From a virus, in the IMG/VR virus record IMGVR_UViG_3300029787_000039, positions 25,694 to 59,154 of that record: 33,461 nt of DNA; one strand, given 5' to 3'. Below are positions 21,784 through 27,161 of this stretch, one piece after another. The notes below the pieces were generated by a model. That model saw only the letters and a list, made by a program, of their open reading frames with translations. It made no database searches and was not told the origin of the DNA. A program made the translations under genes and the position numbers. Each line of letters begins with the position of its first letter. The first letter of the stretch is position 1.

Positions 21784-21903
21784 ATGACTGACCAAGAAAT
21801 AAAAGATTTGTTTGATGAAAATTTAAACTTAACACTCAGGGAGTTGTCAAATATTAGTGGTAAAAGTGTGGAAGAATTAAAAAATATTTTAATGGGGAAT
21901 TAA
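21784..21903 (+). CDS. 39-aa acidic helical protein, unknown
   Basis: ATG at 21784 follows an excellent GATAGGAGAATAAA site and runs to TAA at 21901-21903. The product has DQEIKDLFDENLNLTLRELSN, then SGKSVEELKNILMGN, suggesting two or three short helices of a helix-turn-helix size (LTLRELSNISGKSVEELKNIL). A small transcription-related protein is possible. Promoter P5 drives it. Confidence 0.6.
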   Translation: MTDQEIKDLFDENLNLTLRELSNISGKSVEELKNILMGN

Positions 21904-21926
21904 GAATAAGTGAGATTGTTTTAAAA

Positions 21927-21945
21927 CTTGTGAAAATTTTCACAA
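21927..21945. promoter_or_regulatory. CRP-like palindrome, copy 4
   Basis: CTTGTGAAAATTTTCACAA, full 18-bp core at 21928-21945, in the gap between two genes, 7 bp before a GGAG ribosome site. No promoter is visible between it and the next gene. Confidence 0.65.
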
Positions 21946-21961
21946 AATTATGGAGAATTAT

Positions 21962-22222
21962 ATGTTAACAGTTAAAAAAAATAAACCTTGGTTACGTGTT
22001 AAACCTTTGAATGATGGCACCAAGGGCTATCGCCTTTCCTGTAAGGTTGAATTGTTTGGTCATGTCGTAATAGCACTCACCGTGATCTATCGTAAGCGTA
22101 AGCACAAGTTAAACAATGGCTTTACCTCTGGTACATCAACCTTTGGTATTCATAGAGGACTACGCTCAATATATTTTGAGAAGTCATCAACGGCTCGACC
22201 CTTCTGGGGATTGGCTGGTTAA
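21962..22222 (+). CDS. 86-aa basic protein, unknown
   Basis: I choose ATG at 21962 (MLTVKKNKPWLRVKPLND) because TGGAGAATTAT lies directly upstream; the ATG at 21950 has no site and overlaps it. The product is basic and beta-rich (RLSCKVELFGHVVIALTVIYRKRKHK) with a Gly/Ser-rich end. Its start lies about 16 bp after CRP-like palindrome copy 4. No family recognised. Confidence 0.6.
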   Translation: MLTVKKNKPWLRVKPLNDGTKGYRLSCKVELFGHVVIALTVIYRKRKHKLNNGFTSGTSTFGIHRGLRSIYFEKSSTARPFWGLAG

Positions 22223-22238
22223 CATAAGGATTTAAAAT

Positions 22239-22439
22239 ATGATTGACTATGATAAACTAAAACCATTGGGTGAATGGATGACCCAAAGAGAATGGGAAAC
22301 TATAATGGAGTATACCTATGACAGGCTTCCCGTATGGTACTTCAATCAATGGGAACGTGATGCCGCTTACAAAAATTATATCAAAGGTAAGGAACAAACA
22401 TTAAGTGACTATCACGAAGCAGTAGAAGAAAGAAAATGA
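22239..22439 (+). CDS. 66-aa aromatic-rich protein, unknown
   Basis: Preceded by AAGGATTTAAAAT. The product has many Trp and Tyr: LGEWMTQREWETIMEYTYDRL, then VWYFNQWERDAAYKNYIKGK. It ends in an ATGA overlap with the next gene. Composition suggests a small folded domain. No function known. Confidence 0.65.
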   Translation: MIDYDKLKPLGEWMTQREWETIMEYTYDRLPVWYFNQWERDAAYKNYIKGKEQTLSDYHEAVEERK

Positions 22440-22606
22440 AAGCTAAACAAAGAGATGTGTGGGTGCGACACTATGACCTACATAAGTTAGCCAATCACCC
22501 TGCTAACATAGCTACCGATTGGATTAAAGAATGGACATGGTATCAGTATCCGGCAGAGTTTCAGAAGCTGGCGATTAAATTGTTATTAAGAATTGAAGGA
22601 GAATGA
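22436..22606 (+). CDS. 56-aa protein, unknown
   Basis: ATG at 22436 overlaps the previous stop (ATGA). The product reads KQRDVWVRHYDLHKLANHPAN, then IATDWIKEWTWYQYPAEF and a helical end KLAIKLLLRIEGE. The Trp-rich centre resembles its upstream neighbour in composition only. Its 3' end supplies AAGGAGAATGA, the ribosome site for the next gene. Confidence 0.6.
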   Translation: MKAKQRDVWVRHYDLHKLANHPANIATDWIKEWTWYQYPAEFQKLAIKLLLRIEGE

Positions 22607-22609
22607 CTA

Positions 22610-22741
22610 ATGTTAATACTTGTAAAATTAACCTTAAAAGATGATACACATGATGCAAAAATAAAGACTATAGAGGAAGTTGACTATAGTTTTAATCATG
22701 ATAATATAGTTTGTACAGAGATTGTTGAGGAGATAGACTAA
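22610..22741 (+). CDS. 43-aa beta-type peptide, unknown
   Basis: ATG at 22610 follows AAGGAGAATGACTA and ends at TAA 22739-22741, overlapping the next ATG (TAATG). The product (MLILVKLTLKDDTHDAKIK, VCTEIVEEID at the end) suggests a short beta-alpha-beta fold. Good start signals and coupling support it; no family recognised. Confidence 0.55.
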   Translation: MLILVKLTLKDDTHDAKIKTIEEVDYSFNHDNIVCTEIVEEID

Positions 22742-22842
22742 TGTTTAACAACCCTTTAACTGGATACATAATATGTCTTGGTATTGTAGTAGCTGTTTTA
22801 GTATTGGTATATTTAAAAGCAACTGGGTTCACTATAGGATAG
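22741..22842 (+). CDS. 33-aa single-pass membrane peptide
   Basis: ATG at 22741 is joined by TAATG to the previous gene. The product has one membrane segment, GYIICLGIVVAVLVLVYL, between short polar ends. It is too short for a known holin class and may be an early host-membrane-directed peptide. The stop is 10 bp before the HNH-like gene. Confidence 0.55.
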   Translation: MFNNPLTGYIICLGIVVAVLVLVYLKATGFTIG

Positions 22843-22852
22843 GAGTTGACCA

Positions 22853-23359
22853 ATGGCTTGGGTAGATAAAGATAAGGAAAGAAAATGGAAAAAAGAATAT
22901 AAAAGAAAACGATACCAAGATGATCCTGAGTTTAGAGAAAAAGAAAAAGCCAGAAGAAGAAAGTATCATGCCACACACCCTGAACAAAGAAAGGCCCAAG
23001 CTACGAGATGGAAAGAAAAAAGTAGTGTATTAGGTTCGGATGCTTTCTTTACAGATAGATTGAGTACTCTAAGAGTGAGAGCAAAAGAAAAAAGTTTTGA
23101 TTTTAACTTGACTAAGCAGTACCTTAAAGATATATATCCTAAAGATAATAAGTGTCCTGCATTAGGAATAGAATTTAAAGTAGGAACTGAAGGGGGTAGA
23201 GCAACCTCTCCTAGCGTTGACCGAATTGATAATTCAAAAGGTTATATAAAAGGTAATGTAATTTGGGTATCCTCTTTAGCTAATATGATTATGACATCAG
23301 CCACACCTCAACAAGTCCTAGATGTAGGAAAGTTTTTTAAAAATCAAATGGAAAAATAA
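22853..23359 (+). CDS. HNH-like endonuclease
   Basis: The 168-aa product has a very basic N-terminal third (about residues 7-60: WKKEYKRKRYQ, KEKARRRKYHATH) and a C-terminal nuclease-like domain: CPALGIEF, then SPSVDRIDNSKGYIKGNVIWV and VSSLANMIMTSATPQQVLDV. The S-V-D-R-I-D...GY..GNV.WVS pattern is typical of phage HNH/treble-clef homing-type nucleases, in which the DRI segment carries metal-site residues. A second Cys for a zinc knuckle is not evident. It is probably a free-standing mobile endonuclease, or a DNA-processing enzyme. Confidence 0.7.
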   Translation: MAWVDKDKERKWKKEYKRKRYQDDPEFREKEKARRRKYHATHPEQRKAQATRWKEKSSVLGSDAFFTDRLSTLRVRAKEKSFDFNLTKQYLKDIYPKDNKCPALGIEFKVGTEGGRATSPSVDRIDNSKGYIKGNVIWVSSLANMIMTSATPQQVLDVGKFFKNQMEK

Positions 23360-23369
23360 GGAAAAGATA

Positions 23370-23684
23370 ATGAGTAATGAAGAAGACCTATGGAAAGACT
23401 ATAAATGGAAAGACTATAAACGTCACTCAAATATATCATTTGCTATTGAAGGATTAGGATTAGACGGAATTGTAGGTGATATAATCTTTGAAGAAGTTGA
23501 TAATATTATTGACAAATATAACTTGACACATAAAGACATTGAAAGATATAAAGAAAATCGGAGCAGTCTTTATGATGAAACTGGAAAAATGTCTGATCCT
23601 TTTTGTGTGGTAGAAACATTTATTGTTAACAGGTTAACTAATGAACTCTATGAAAGGGAAGATCGTGAGCAATATACACAATGA
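23370..23684 (+). CDS. 104-aa acidic protein, unknown
   Basis: Preceded by AAGGAAAAGATA. The N-terminus carries a tandem KDYKWKDYKRH motif, followed by an acidic helical body (LDGIVGDIIFEEVDNIIDKYN, KMSDPFCVVETFIVNRLTNEL). No domain recognised. A TTGACA-N18-TATAAA match lies within it (23523-23552) and might serve downstream genes, but it could be chance in AT-rich DNA. Confidence 0.6.
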   Translation: MSNEEDLWKDYKWKDYKRHSNISFAIEGLGLDGIVGDIIFEEVDNIIDKYNLTHKDIERYKENRSSLYDETGKMSDPFCVVETFIVNRLTNELYEREDREQYTQ

Positions 23685-23817
23685 TGCCATCAAAGAATTG
23701 TTATTTGAAGCAGCAATGACTGAAGCAATAGAAGGAGGTGCGCCTGATAACGAAGAGACAGAGTTAAAGGCTGCTAAGTTAGTGGAATTTTTATGGGAGA
23801 ATTATAGAGATGAGTAA
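23665..23817 (+). CDS. 50-aa acidic protein, start uncertain
   Basis: The frame is open from ATG 23641 (58 aa) to TAA 23815-23817. I prefer GTG at 23665 because AAGGGAAGATC precedes it; ATG codons at 23641 and 23650 lack a site. The product has VSNIHNDAIKELLFEAAMTEA, then NEETELKAAKLVEFLWENYRDE, mostly acidic helices. It overlaps the previous gene end and, by 8 bp, the next gene start. Confidence 0.5.
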   Translation: MSNIHNDAIKELLFEAAMTEAIEGGAPDNEETELKAAKLVEFLWENYRDE

Positions 23818-24172
23818 CATACACCCAAGCCTAGAAAAATTACCCAAGAGCCATAGGCTACACCCTGACAAGGTGAAAGAATGGATCAAGGTTAATTCAG
23901 ACATGCTCGTATCTATCCGTAAAGATGTACGACAGAATGTGAAAGGTTCTCTTGCTAAACAAACAGACATCGAAGGGTACATCAGAAATATGCGTAAGTA
24001 TTTAAAAGATGGTGATTGGATTGATATGTTTTATGGTGTAGCACAAGAGGGTAAGATAATGCCAAAGTGTGTAGCTATGGCATACAACAGTGACGGCACA
24101 GCTAAACGTGACGTTGGAACTTGGTATCCAGATATGGGTATCTATACAAAGGAGATGAGAGATGACGAATAA
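23810..24172 (+). CDS. 120-aa protein, unknown
   Basis: A soluble product with a basic helical N-terminus (HPDKVKEWIKVNSDMLVSIRK, DIEGYIRNMRKYLKDGDW) and a beta-rich C-terminus (FYGVAQEGKIMPKCVAMAYN, VGTWYPDMGIYTK). No catalytic motif is recognised. It overlaps the next gene by 11 bp. Its place within the small-gene run suggests an accessory early function. Confidence 0.65.
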   Translation: MSNIHPSLEKLPKSHRLHPDKVKEWIKVNSDMLVSIRKDVRQNVKGSLAKQTDIEGYIRNMRKYLKDGDWIDMFYGVAQEGKIMPKCVAMAYNSDGTAKRDVGTWYPDMGIYTKEMRDDE

Positions 24173-24446
24173 GAATCCATTTGGTAAAAGTACGACACAA
24201 GATAAGCCCTATGCTGTATATAAGAATGACTTTGGTTGGGAGTGGCGGGTATTAAAAACATACCAACGGCCTGACAAAGAACCAAGCAATCAGTATGCAC
24301 GGTGGTTTGTTGCGGCTACCTCACCACACATGCACGATGGCGGCTATGAACTAGGTGATACCTACATTGCTGACATAATGGGGCCAGCCCAAGGCTACCT
24401 CTTATCAGCCACTGATGAATGGAAGGAACACTATAAAGATGTCTAA
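24162..24446 (+). CDS. 94-aa protein, unknown
   Basis: The product reads NPFGKSTTQDKPYAVYKNDFG, WEWRVLKTYQRPDKEPSNQY, then ARWFVAATSPHMHDGGYELGD and ends in DEWKEHYKDV. The pattern of aromatic residues and the GWEWRVLKTYQ core suggest a small beta domain, often seen among phage hypothetical genes. It overlaps both neighbours (11 bp upstream, 8 bp downstream). Confidence 0.65.
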   Translation: MTNKNPFGKSTTQDKPYAVYKNDFGWEWRVLKTYQRPDKEPSNQYARWFVAATSPHMHDGGYELGDTYIADIMGPAQGYLLSATDEWKEHYKDV

Positions 24447-24699
24447 TAATTCTATATGTTTTGTTGAGAAAGAGTTACCCAACAAAGACAAACTTATTAT
24501 TCAGTTAAACTACATACTGAATAACAGTAAAATACTTTCAACAATTACCACATTCATTGTGTACGCTAACAGTACCCTTGTAAAAGATATGTGTTTTATA
24601 TTTAAGTACGATAAGAAGTTGACACCTGAAGAAGGATATGATATATCTATAGAACATTATAATAAAATACTAAAAGAAGAACATAGTTATTTGGAGTAG
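24439..24699 (+). CDS. 86-aa protein, unknown
   Basis: I choose ATG at 24439 (MSNNSICFVEKELPNKDKL), overlapping the previous stop by 8 bp; a longer frame from 24415 is contained in the upstream gene. The product is alternately beta and helical (LIIQLNYILNNSKILSTITTF, YDISIEHYNKILKEE). No family recognised. A promoter-like sequence for the endolysin lies in its 3' part. Confidence 0.6.
   Translation: MSNNSICFVEKELPNKDKLIIQLNYILNNSKILSTITTFIVYANSTLVKDMCFIFKYDKKLTPEEGYDISIEHYNKILKEEHSYLE
24619..24647 (+). promoter_or_regulatory. Possible endolysin promoter (TTGACA-N17-TATATC)
   Basis: TTGACA at 24619-24624 and TATATC at 24642-24647 with 17-bp spacing, inside the preceding gene. The predicted start near 24654 is 50 nt before the endolysin ATG. 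The -10 matches only four of six bases. Confidence 0.4.
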
Positions 24700-24703
24700 A
24701 GTA

Positions 24704-25174
24704 ATGAGAATATTAATAACAGTAATACTATCATTGTTAATAACATCTAAAGTATATGGTGATACTAATAAGAGATGTCTTGCTGAAGCTGTGTACTTTG
24801 AAGCTAGAGATCAAGGGTGGAATGGTATGCTTGCTGTTGGTGTTGTTATACAAAACAGAGTAAGGGATAAGAAGTATCCTGATAATATATGTGGAGTTGT
24901 TAAACAAGGTAAGTATTGGCGTGGCAATCCTGTTCGTAATGCTTGTCAATTCTCTTACTACTGTGATGGTAAGTCAGAGAAACCATTTGAAACTGAAGCA
25001 TGGTACATAGCCGTAGAGATTGCAAAACTTCTTACTTCAACAGAAGTAAAAGTAAAAGGATTGGAAGAAGCTACACACTACCATGCGGTATGGACAAATC
25101 CTTTCTGGTCTAAGTATCTGGAAAGATGTAAACAAATAGGATCTCATGTGTTTTATAAACGTAGAAAGTTGTGA
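24704..25174 (+). CDS. Endolysin: SleB-type cell wall hydrolase
   Basis: The 156-aa protein starts with a signal-like or anchor helix (MRILITVILSLLITSKVYG), followed by the hydrolase_2/SleB core: CLAEAVYFEARDQGWNGMLAV, GVVIQNRVRDKKYPDNICGVV, then NACQFSYYCDG and HYHAVWTNPFW. Glu33 in YFEAR matches the catalytic Glu of SleB, a peptidoglycan lytic transglycosylase. The N-terminal helix suggests export through the host Sec system, either cleaved or as a SAR anchor. Unusually it lies among early rightward genes, away from the holin-like gene. Its stop codon is inside CRP-like palindrome copy 5. Confidence 0.85.
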   Translation: MRILITVILSLLITSKVYGDTNKRCLAEAVYFEARDQGWNGMLAVGVVIQNRVRDKKYPDNICGVVKQGKYWRGNPVRNACQFSYYCDGKSEKPFETEAWYIAVEIAKLLTSTEVKVKGLEEATHYHAVWTNPFWSKYLERCKQIGSHVFYKRRKL

Positions 25175-25187
25175 AAATTTTCACAAG
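25169..25187. promoter_or_regulatory. CRP-like palindrome, copy 5
   Basis: TTGTGAAAATTTTCACAAG, with the 18-bp core at 25169-25186. As in copy 2, TTGTGA supplies the last Leu codon and the TGA stop of the upstream gene. The next gene starts 15 bp downstream. Confidence 0.65.
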
Positions 25188-25201
25188 ATTGGAAATGAAA
25201 G

Positions 25202-25444
25202 ATGTCTGATAAATTAAAAACCATATCACCACACTTCAATAATGTGGGTGAAGTTAAAAGTTTTTTAGCAGGGGATTCAGACTTATGGTTAAAGTCTATT
25301 GTCGAAGGATACTTTGATATGTTCGGTCCCAACGTAAAAGCTGATGATGAATTTATACAAGAACTAAATGAGTTTTTAGACTACGAATTAAATTCTTTTC
25401 AAGAAGGGTATAAGGAGTACGCCGATGGAAATACCAACCTTTAA
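25202..25444 (+). CDS. 80-aa acidic protein, possible paralogue of next gene
   Basis: Acidic, helical product: NNVGEVKSFLAGDSDLWLKSI, VEGYFDMFGPNVKADDEF, then ELNEFLDYELNSFQEGYKEY. The order V..F.....S..W....E......NV....F......EN resembles the neighbouring 65-aa protein, suggesting an old tandem duplication. Preceded by GGAAATGAAAG. It overlaps the next gene by 20 bp. Function unknown. Confidence 0.6.
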   Translation: MSDKLKTISPHFNNVGEVKSFLAGDSDLWLKSIVEGYFDMFGPNVKADDEFIQELNEFLDYELNSFQEGYKEYADGNTNL

Positions 25445-25622
25445 ATCTATGCAAGACGTTAGAAATTTTGTACACTTTGGGCCACACCCTACATCAATGT
25501 CAGATAGCTGGTGCTATACAATGCTTGAGTATTGCATCGACAACTCTTCTAACGTGGAGGATGTAAATAAATTTGTTATTGATGAGATAAATATATACGA
25601 GGATTATGATGCAGTCATTTGA
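25425..25622 (+). CDS. 65-aa acidic protein, possible paralogue of previous gene
   Basis: Reads MEIPTFKSMQDVRNFVHFG, then SDSWCYTMLEYCIDNSSNVED and NKFVIDEINIYEDYD. The positions of V, F, W, E and NV match those of the preceding 80-aa protein. The ribosome site AAGGAGTACGCCG lies inside the upstream gene. It overlaps the following gene by 17 bp. Function unknown. Confidence 0.6.
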   Translation: MEIPTFKSMQDVRNFVHFGPHPTSMSDSWCYTMLEYCIDNSSNVEDVNKFVIDEINIYEDYDAVI

Positions 25623-25836
25623 TAAGTTCAGCACTACCTTAGATTTCTTAATGGATCTCAATGCTTTTTTAAGTGAACAAGAAGAGCTTGGAATAAAATT
25701 TAGTTACACATATAGAGGAGATCAAGATGAAGATAGAGCATGGGTAGACCTTGAAGTATGGGTTGATGATGAATGGGATGGGGACGTTGTAAGTCTCTTC
25801 GATCTTGAAAAATCTGACCCAACAGAGGAAAGCTAA
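25606..25836 (+). CDS. 76-aa acidic protein, unknown
   Basis: Two adjacent ATGs (25606 and 25609) follow GAGGATT; either may be used. The product has FDKFSTTLDFLMDLNAFLSEQ, then a beta-rich acidic part with RGDQDEDRAWVDLEVWVDDEW. No family recognised. Its stop overlaps the next start (TAATG). Confidence 0.6.
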   Translation: MMQSFDKFSTTLDFLMDLNAFLSEQEELGIKFSYTYRGDQDEDRAWVDLEVWVDDEWDGDVVSLFDLEKSDPTEES

Positions 25837-25895
25837 TGGTTACTTTTATAATCATATCTCTTGTCATAAATGTTATTTTGTTAATTACAGAATAA
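25836..25895 (+). CDS. 19-aa hydrophobic peptide
   Basis: ATG at 25836 overlaps the preceding stop; AGAGGAAAGCTA is a good ribosome site. The entire product is MVTFIIISLVINVILLITE, a single membrane helix. It is a third very small membrane peptide in the early region. It could be non-functional, but its start signals are as good as those of longer neighbours. Confidence 0.4.
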   Translation: MVTFIIISLVINVILLITE

Positions 25896-25899
25896 ACAT

Positions 25900-25928
25900 T
25901 TGAGTACTGATTGAAAGTGTGGTATAAT
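25900..25928 (+). promoter_or_regulatory. Promoter P7 (TTGAGT-N17-TATAAT)
   Basis: TTGAGT at 25900-25905 and a perfect TATAAT at 25923-25928 with 17-bp spacing, in the only clear gap of this stretch. The predicted start near 25935 is 25 nt before the ATG at 25960. Confidence 0.65.
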
Positions 25929-25959
25929 TAAATACATACCAATTGTAAGGGAGATGTGT

Positions 25960-26166
25960 ATGTACATTATAACCCAAGGGGCATCAACATTTAGGAAAGA
26001 TATAAGCTTGAAATCATTTGATATTCTTACTGATGAGGTAGGCTTACCTCTTAAATTTGCTTCAGAAGGAGAGGCTTGGTCTTTCCTAGAAAGCATAGCA
26101 CGGGGAACCGATTGGGATCTAGAAGTATTACATGATGGGGAGATAAGAGTTGACCATTTACACTAA
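25960..26166 (+). CDS. 68-aa protein, unknown
   Basis: I choose ATG at 25960 (MYIITQGASTFRKDISLKS) because GGGAGATGTGT precedes it at normal spacing; an ATG at 25954 touches the site. The product has FDILTDEVGLPLKFASEGEAW, then LESIARGTDWDLEVLHDGEI. First gene after promoter P7. No family recognised. Confidence 0.6.
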   Translation: MYIITQGASTFRKDISLKSFDILTDEVGLPLKFASEGEAWSFLESIARGTDWDLEVLHDGEIRVDHLH

Positions 26167-26341
26167 AGAACGTGTGTATCATCAGTCGATAGAGTTGCTT
26201 AAAAAACAACTGACAGATGCTAACGAAACCATACGTCAATTAAGACGTGAACTTTCTGTTGCTAAGAAAGATAACAGTTACAGGGATGATAAATCATGGG
26301 CAGAATTAGATATGGAAGATTATCATGGGAGAAGTAATTAA
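26150..26341 (+). CDS. 63-aa coiled-coil protein with TTG start
   Basis: The frame begins at TTG 26150, about 7 nt after GGGGAG, inside the end of the previous gene. A Leu-spaced helix (HQSIELLKKQLTDANETIRQL, RRELSVAKKD) predicts a short coiled coil, followed by an acidic end. No in-frame ATG precedes the helix, so the TTG start is likely. Function unknown. Confidence 0.55.
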   Translation: MTIYTKERVYHQSIELLKKQLTDANETIRQLRRELSVAKKDNSYRDDKSWAELDMEDYHGRSN

Positions 26342-26489
26342 GTTTTATCCTAAGTGGAAAGAGCGACAAGAAAAGATACGTAGATCATTAGGATTGCCAG
26401 CCGACTTATATTACTTTATGTATGACAACGGTTATGATCCTAGTAATGCAAAAGATTTAGAAGATTTTATAGAGGATATGAAGCTATGA
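26325..26489 (+). CDS. 54-aa protein, unknown
   Basis: ATG at 26325 overlaps the previous gene by 17 bp and ends in an ATGA overlap with the next. The product reads MGEVIKFYPKWKERQEKIRRS, then LPADLYYFMYDNGYDPSNAKD and LEDFIEDMKL. Chained overlaps support translation. No domain recognised. Confidence 0.6.
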   Translation: MGEVIKFYPKWKERQEKIRRSLGLPADLYYFMYDNGYDPSNAKDLEDFIEDMKL

Positions 26490-26671
26490 CTAAGAACTTA
26501 TGGCAAAGGGAACGCCAAGCCATGTTTCGTGAATTGGTTCGCCAGTATCAAGATGAAGGTTACAATACAAAAGAAGCTAAGAAGTACGCCAAGCAGGAGA
26601 TAAATGAAATCATGGAGGATAAAGAAAGTTTTGTACAAGAACTTTGGGAACAAACCTACGAAGATACATAA
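26486..26671 (+). CDS. 61-aa helical charged protein, unknown
   Basis: Almost entirely predicted helix with Arg/Glu/Lys: RERQAMFRELVRQYQDEGYN, TKEAKKYAKQEINEIMEDKES. ATGA overlap with the upstream gene. The pattern fits a small DNA- or protein-binding helical bundle, but no specific family is recognised. Confidence 0.65.
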   Translation: MTKNLWQRERQAMFRELVRQYQDEGYNTKEAKKYAKQEINEIMEDKESFVQELWEQTYEDT

Positions 26672-26682
26672 GGATTAATACA

Positions 26683-26967
26683 ATGAATTTACCTAAAGAC
26701 TTTTGTGAATGGCTGTTCAATATAATGGGCATTTCATTCCCTCAACAAATGGATTGGAAACTTAAACATCAACGATCTCCAAACGAGAGAGAATATAAAA
26801 ATGTTAATCGTTATACAAGGGCAGGGAAGTATGGTAAGTTTATCATGTGTCCTCACTGTCATGCTGATACCCGTGTCTATGGTTTCTCATGGGCTGCTAT
26901 GACCTGTGATAATTGTATGACATCTGTTGATAAAAATGATTGGCTCGTAATTGATTGGAAATATTAA
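26683..26967 (+). CDS. 94-aa zinc-ribbon protein
   Basis: I choose ATG at 26683 (MNLPKDFCEWLFNIMGISF), with AAGGATTAATACA upstream; the longer frame from 26644 overlaps the previous gene. The C-terminal half is a clear zinc ribbon: MCPHCHADTRVYGFSW, then TCDNCMTSVDKNDW, four Cys as CxxC...CxxC. The N-terminal part is basic (KLKHQRSPNEREYKN). It lies just before the primase-helicase gene and may bind nucleic acid. Confidence 0.65.
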   Translation: MNLPKDFCEWLFNIMGISFPQQMDWKLKHQRSPNEREYKNVNRYTRAGKYGKFIMCPHCHADTRVYGFSWAAMTCDNCMTSVDKNDWLVIDWKY

Positions 26968-27161
26968 TGTGGAATATAAAACATATTGATACCAATAACT
27001 TAGTATGTTCTTTTAAATCAAAACGTGAGGCAAAAGAAGAGCTAGACAACAGAAGTAATTTATGTTATATATTAAAAACTAACATCAACAAAACTTACTG
27101 CATCGAAAGGGGAACAAATCATGCAGACAAAAGGTTGGGGCAAGAGAGGCCCATGTCCTAA
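26967..27161 (+). CDS. 64-aa protein, unknown
   Basis: ATG at 26967 overlaps the previous stop (TAATG); a TTG at 26955 would add four residues. The product (IKHIDTNNLVCSFKSKREAKE, NLCYILKTNINKTYCIERG) looks like a small alpha-beta fold. Its last 41 bp overlap the start of the primase-helicase gene, so the two are probably translationally linked. Confidence 0.55.
   Translation: MWNIKHIDTNNLVCSFKSKREAKEELDNRSNLCYILKTNINKTYCIERGTNHADKRLGQERPMS

Noticed and set aside
23523-23552. TTGACA-N18-TATAAA as a promoter
   Set aside because: It lies inside the 23370-23684 gene with no clear target directly downstream; in AT-rich DNA such matches are expected by chance.
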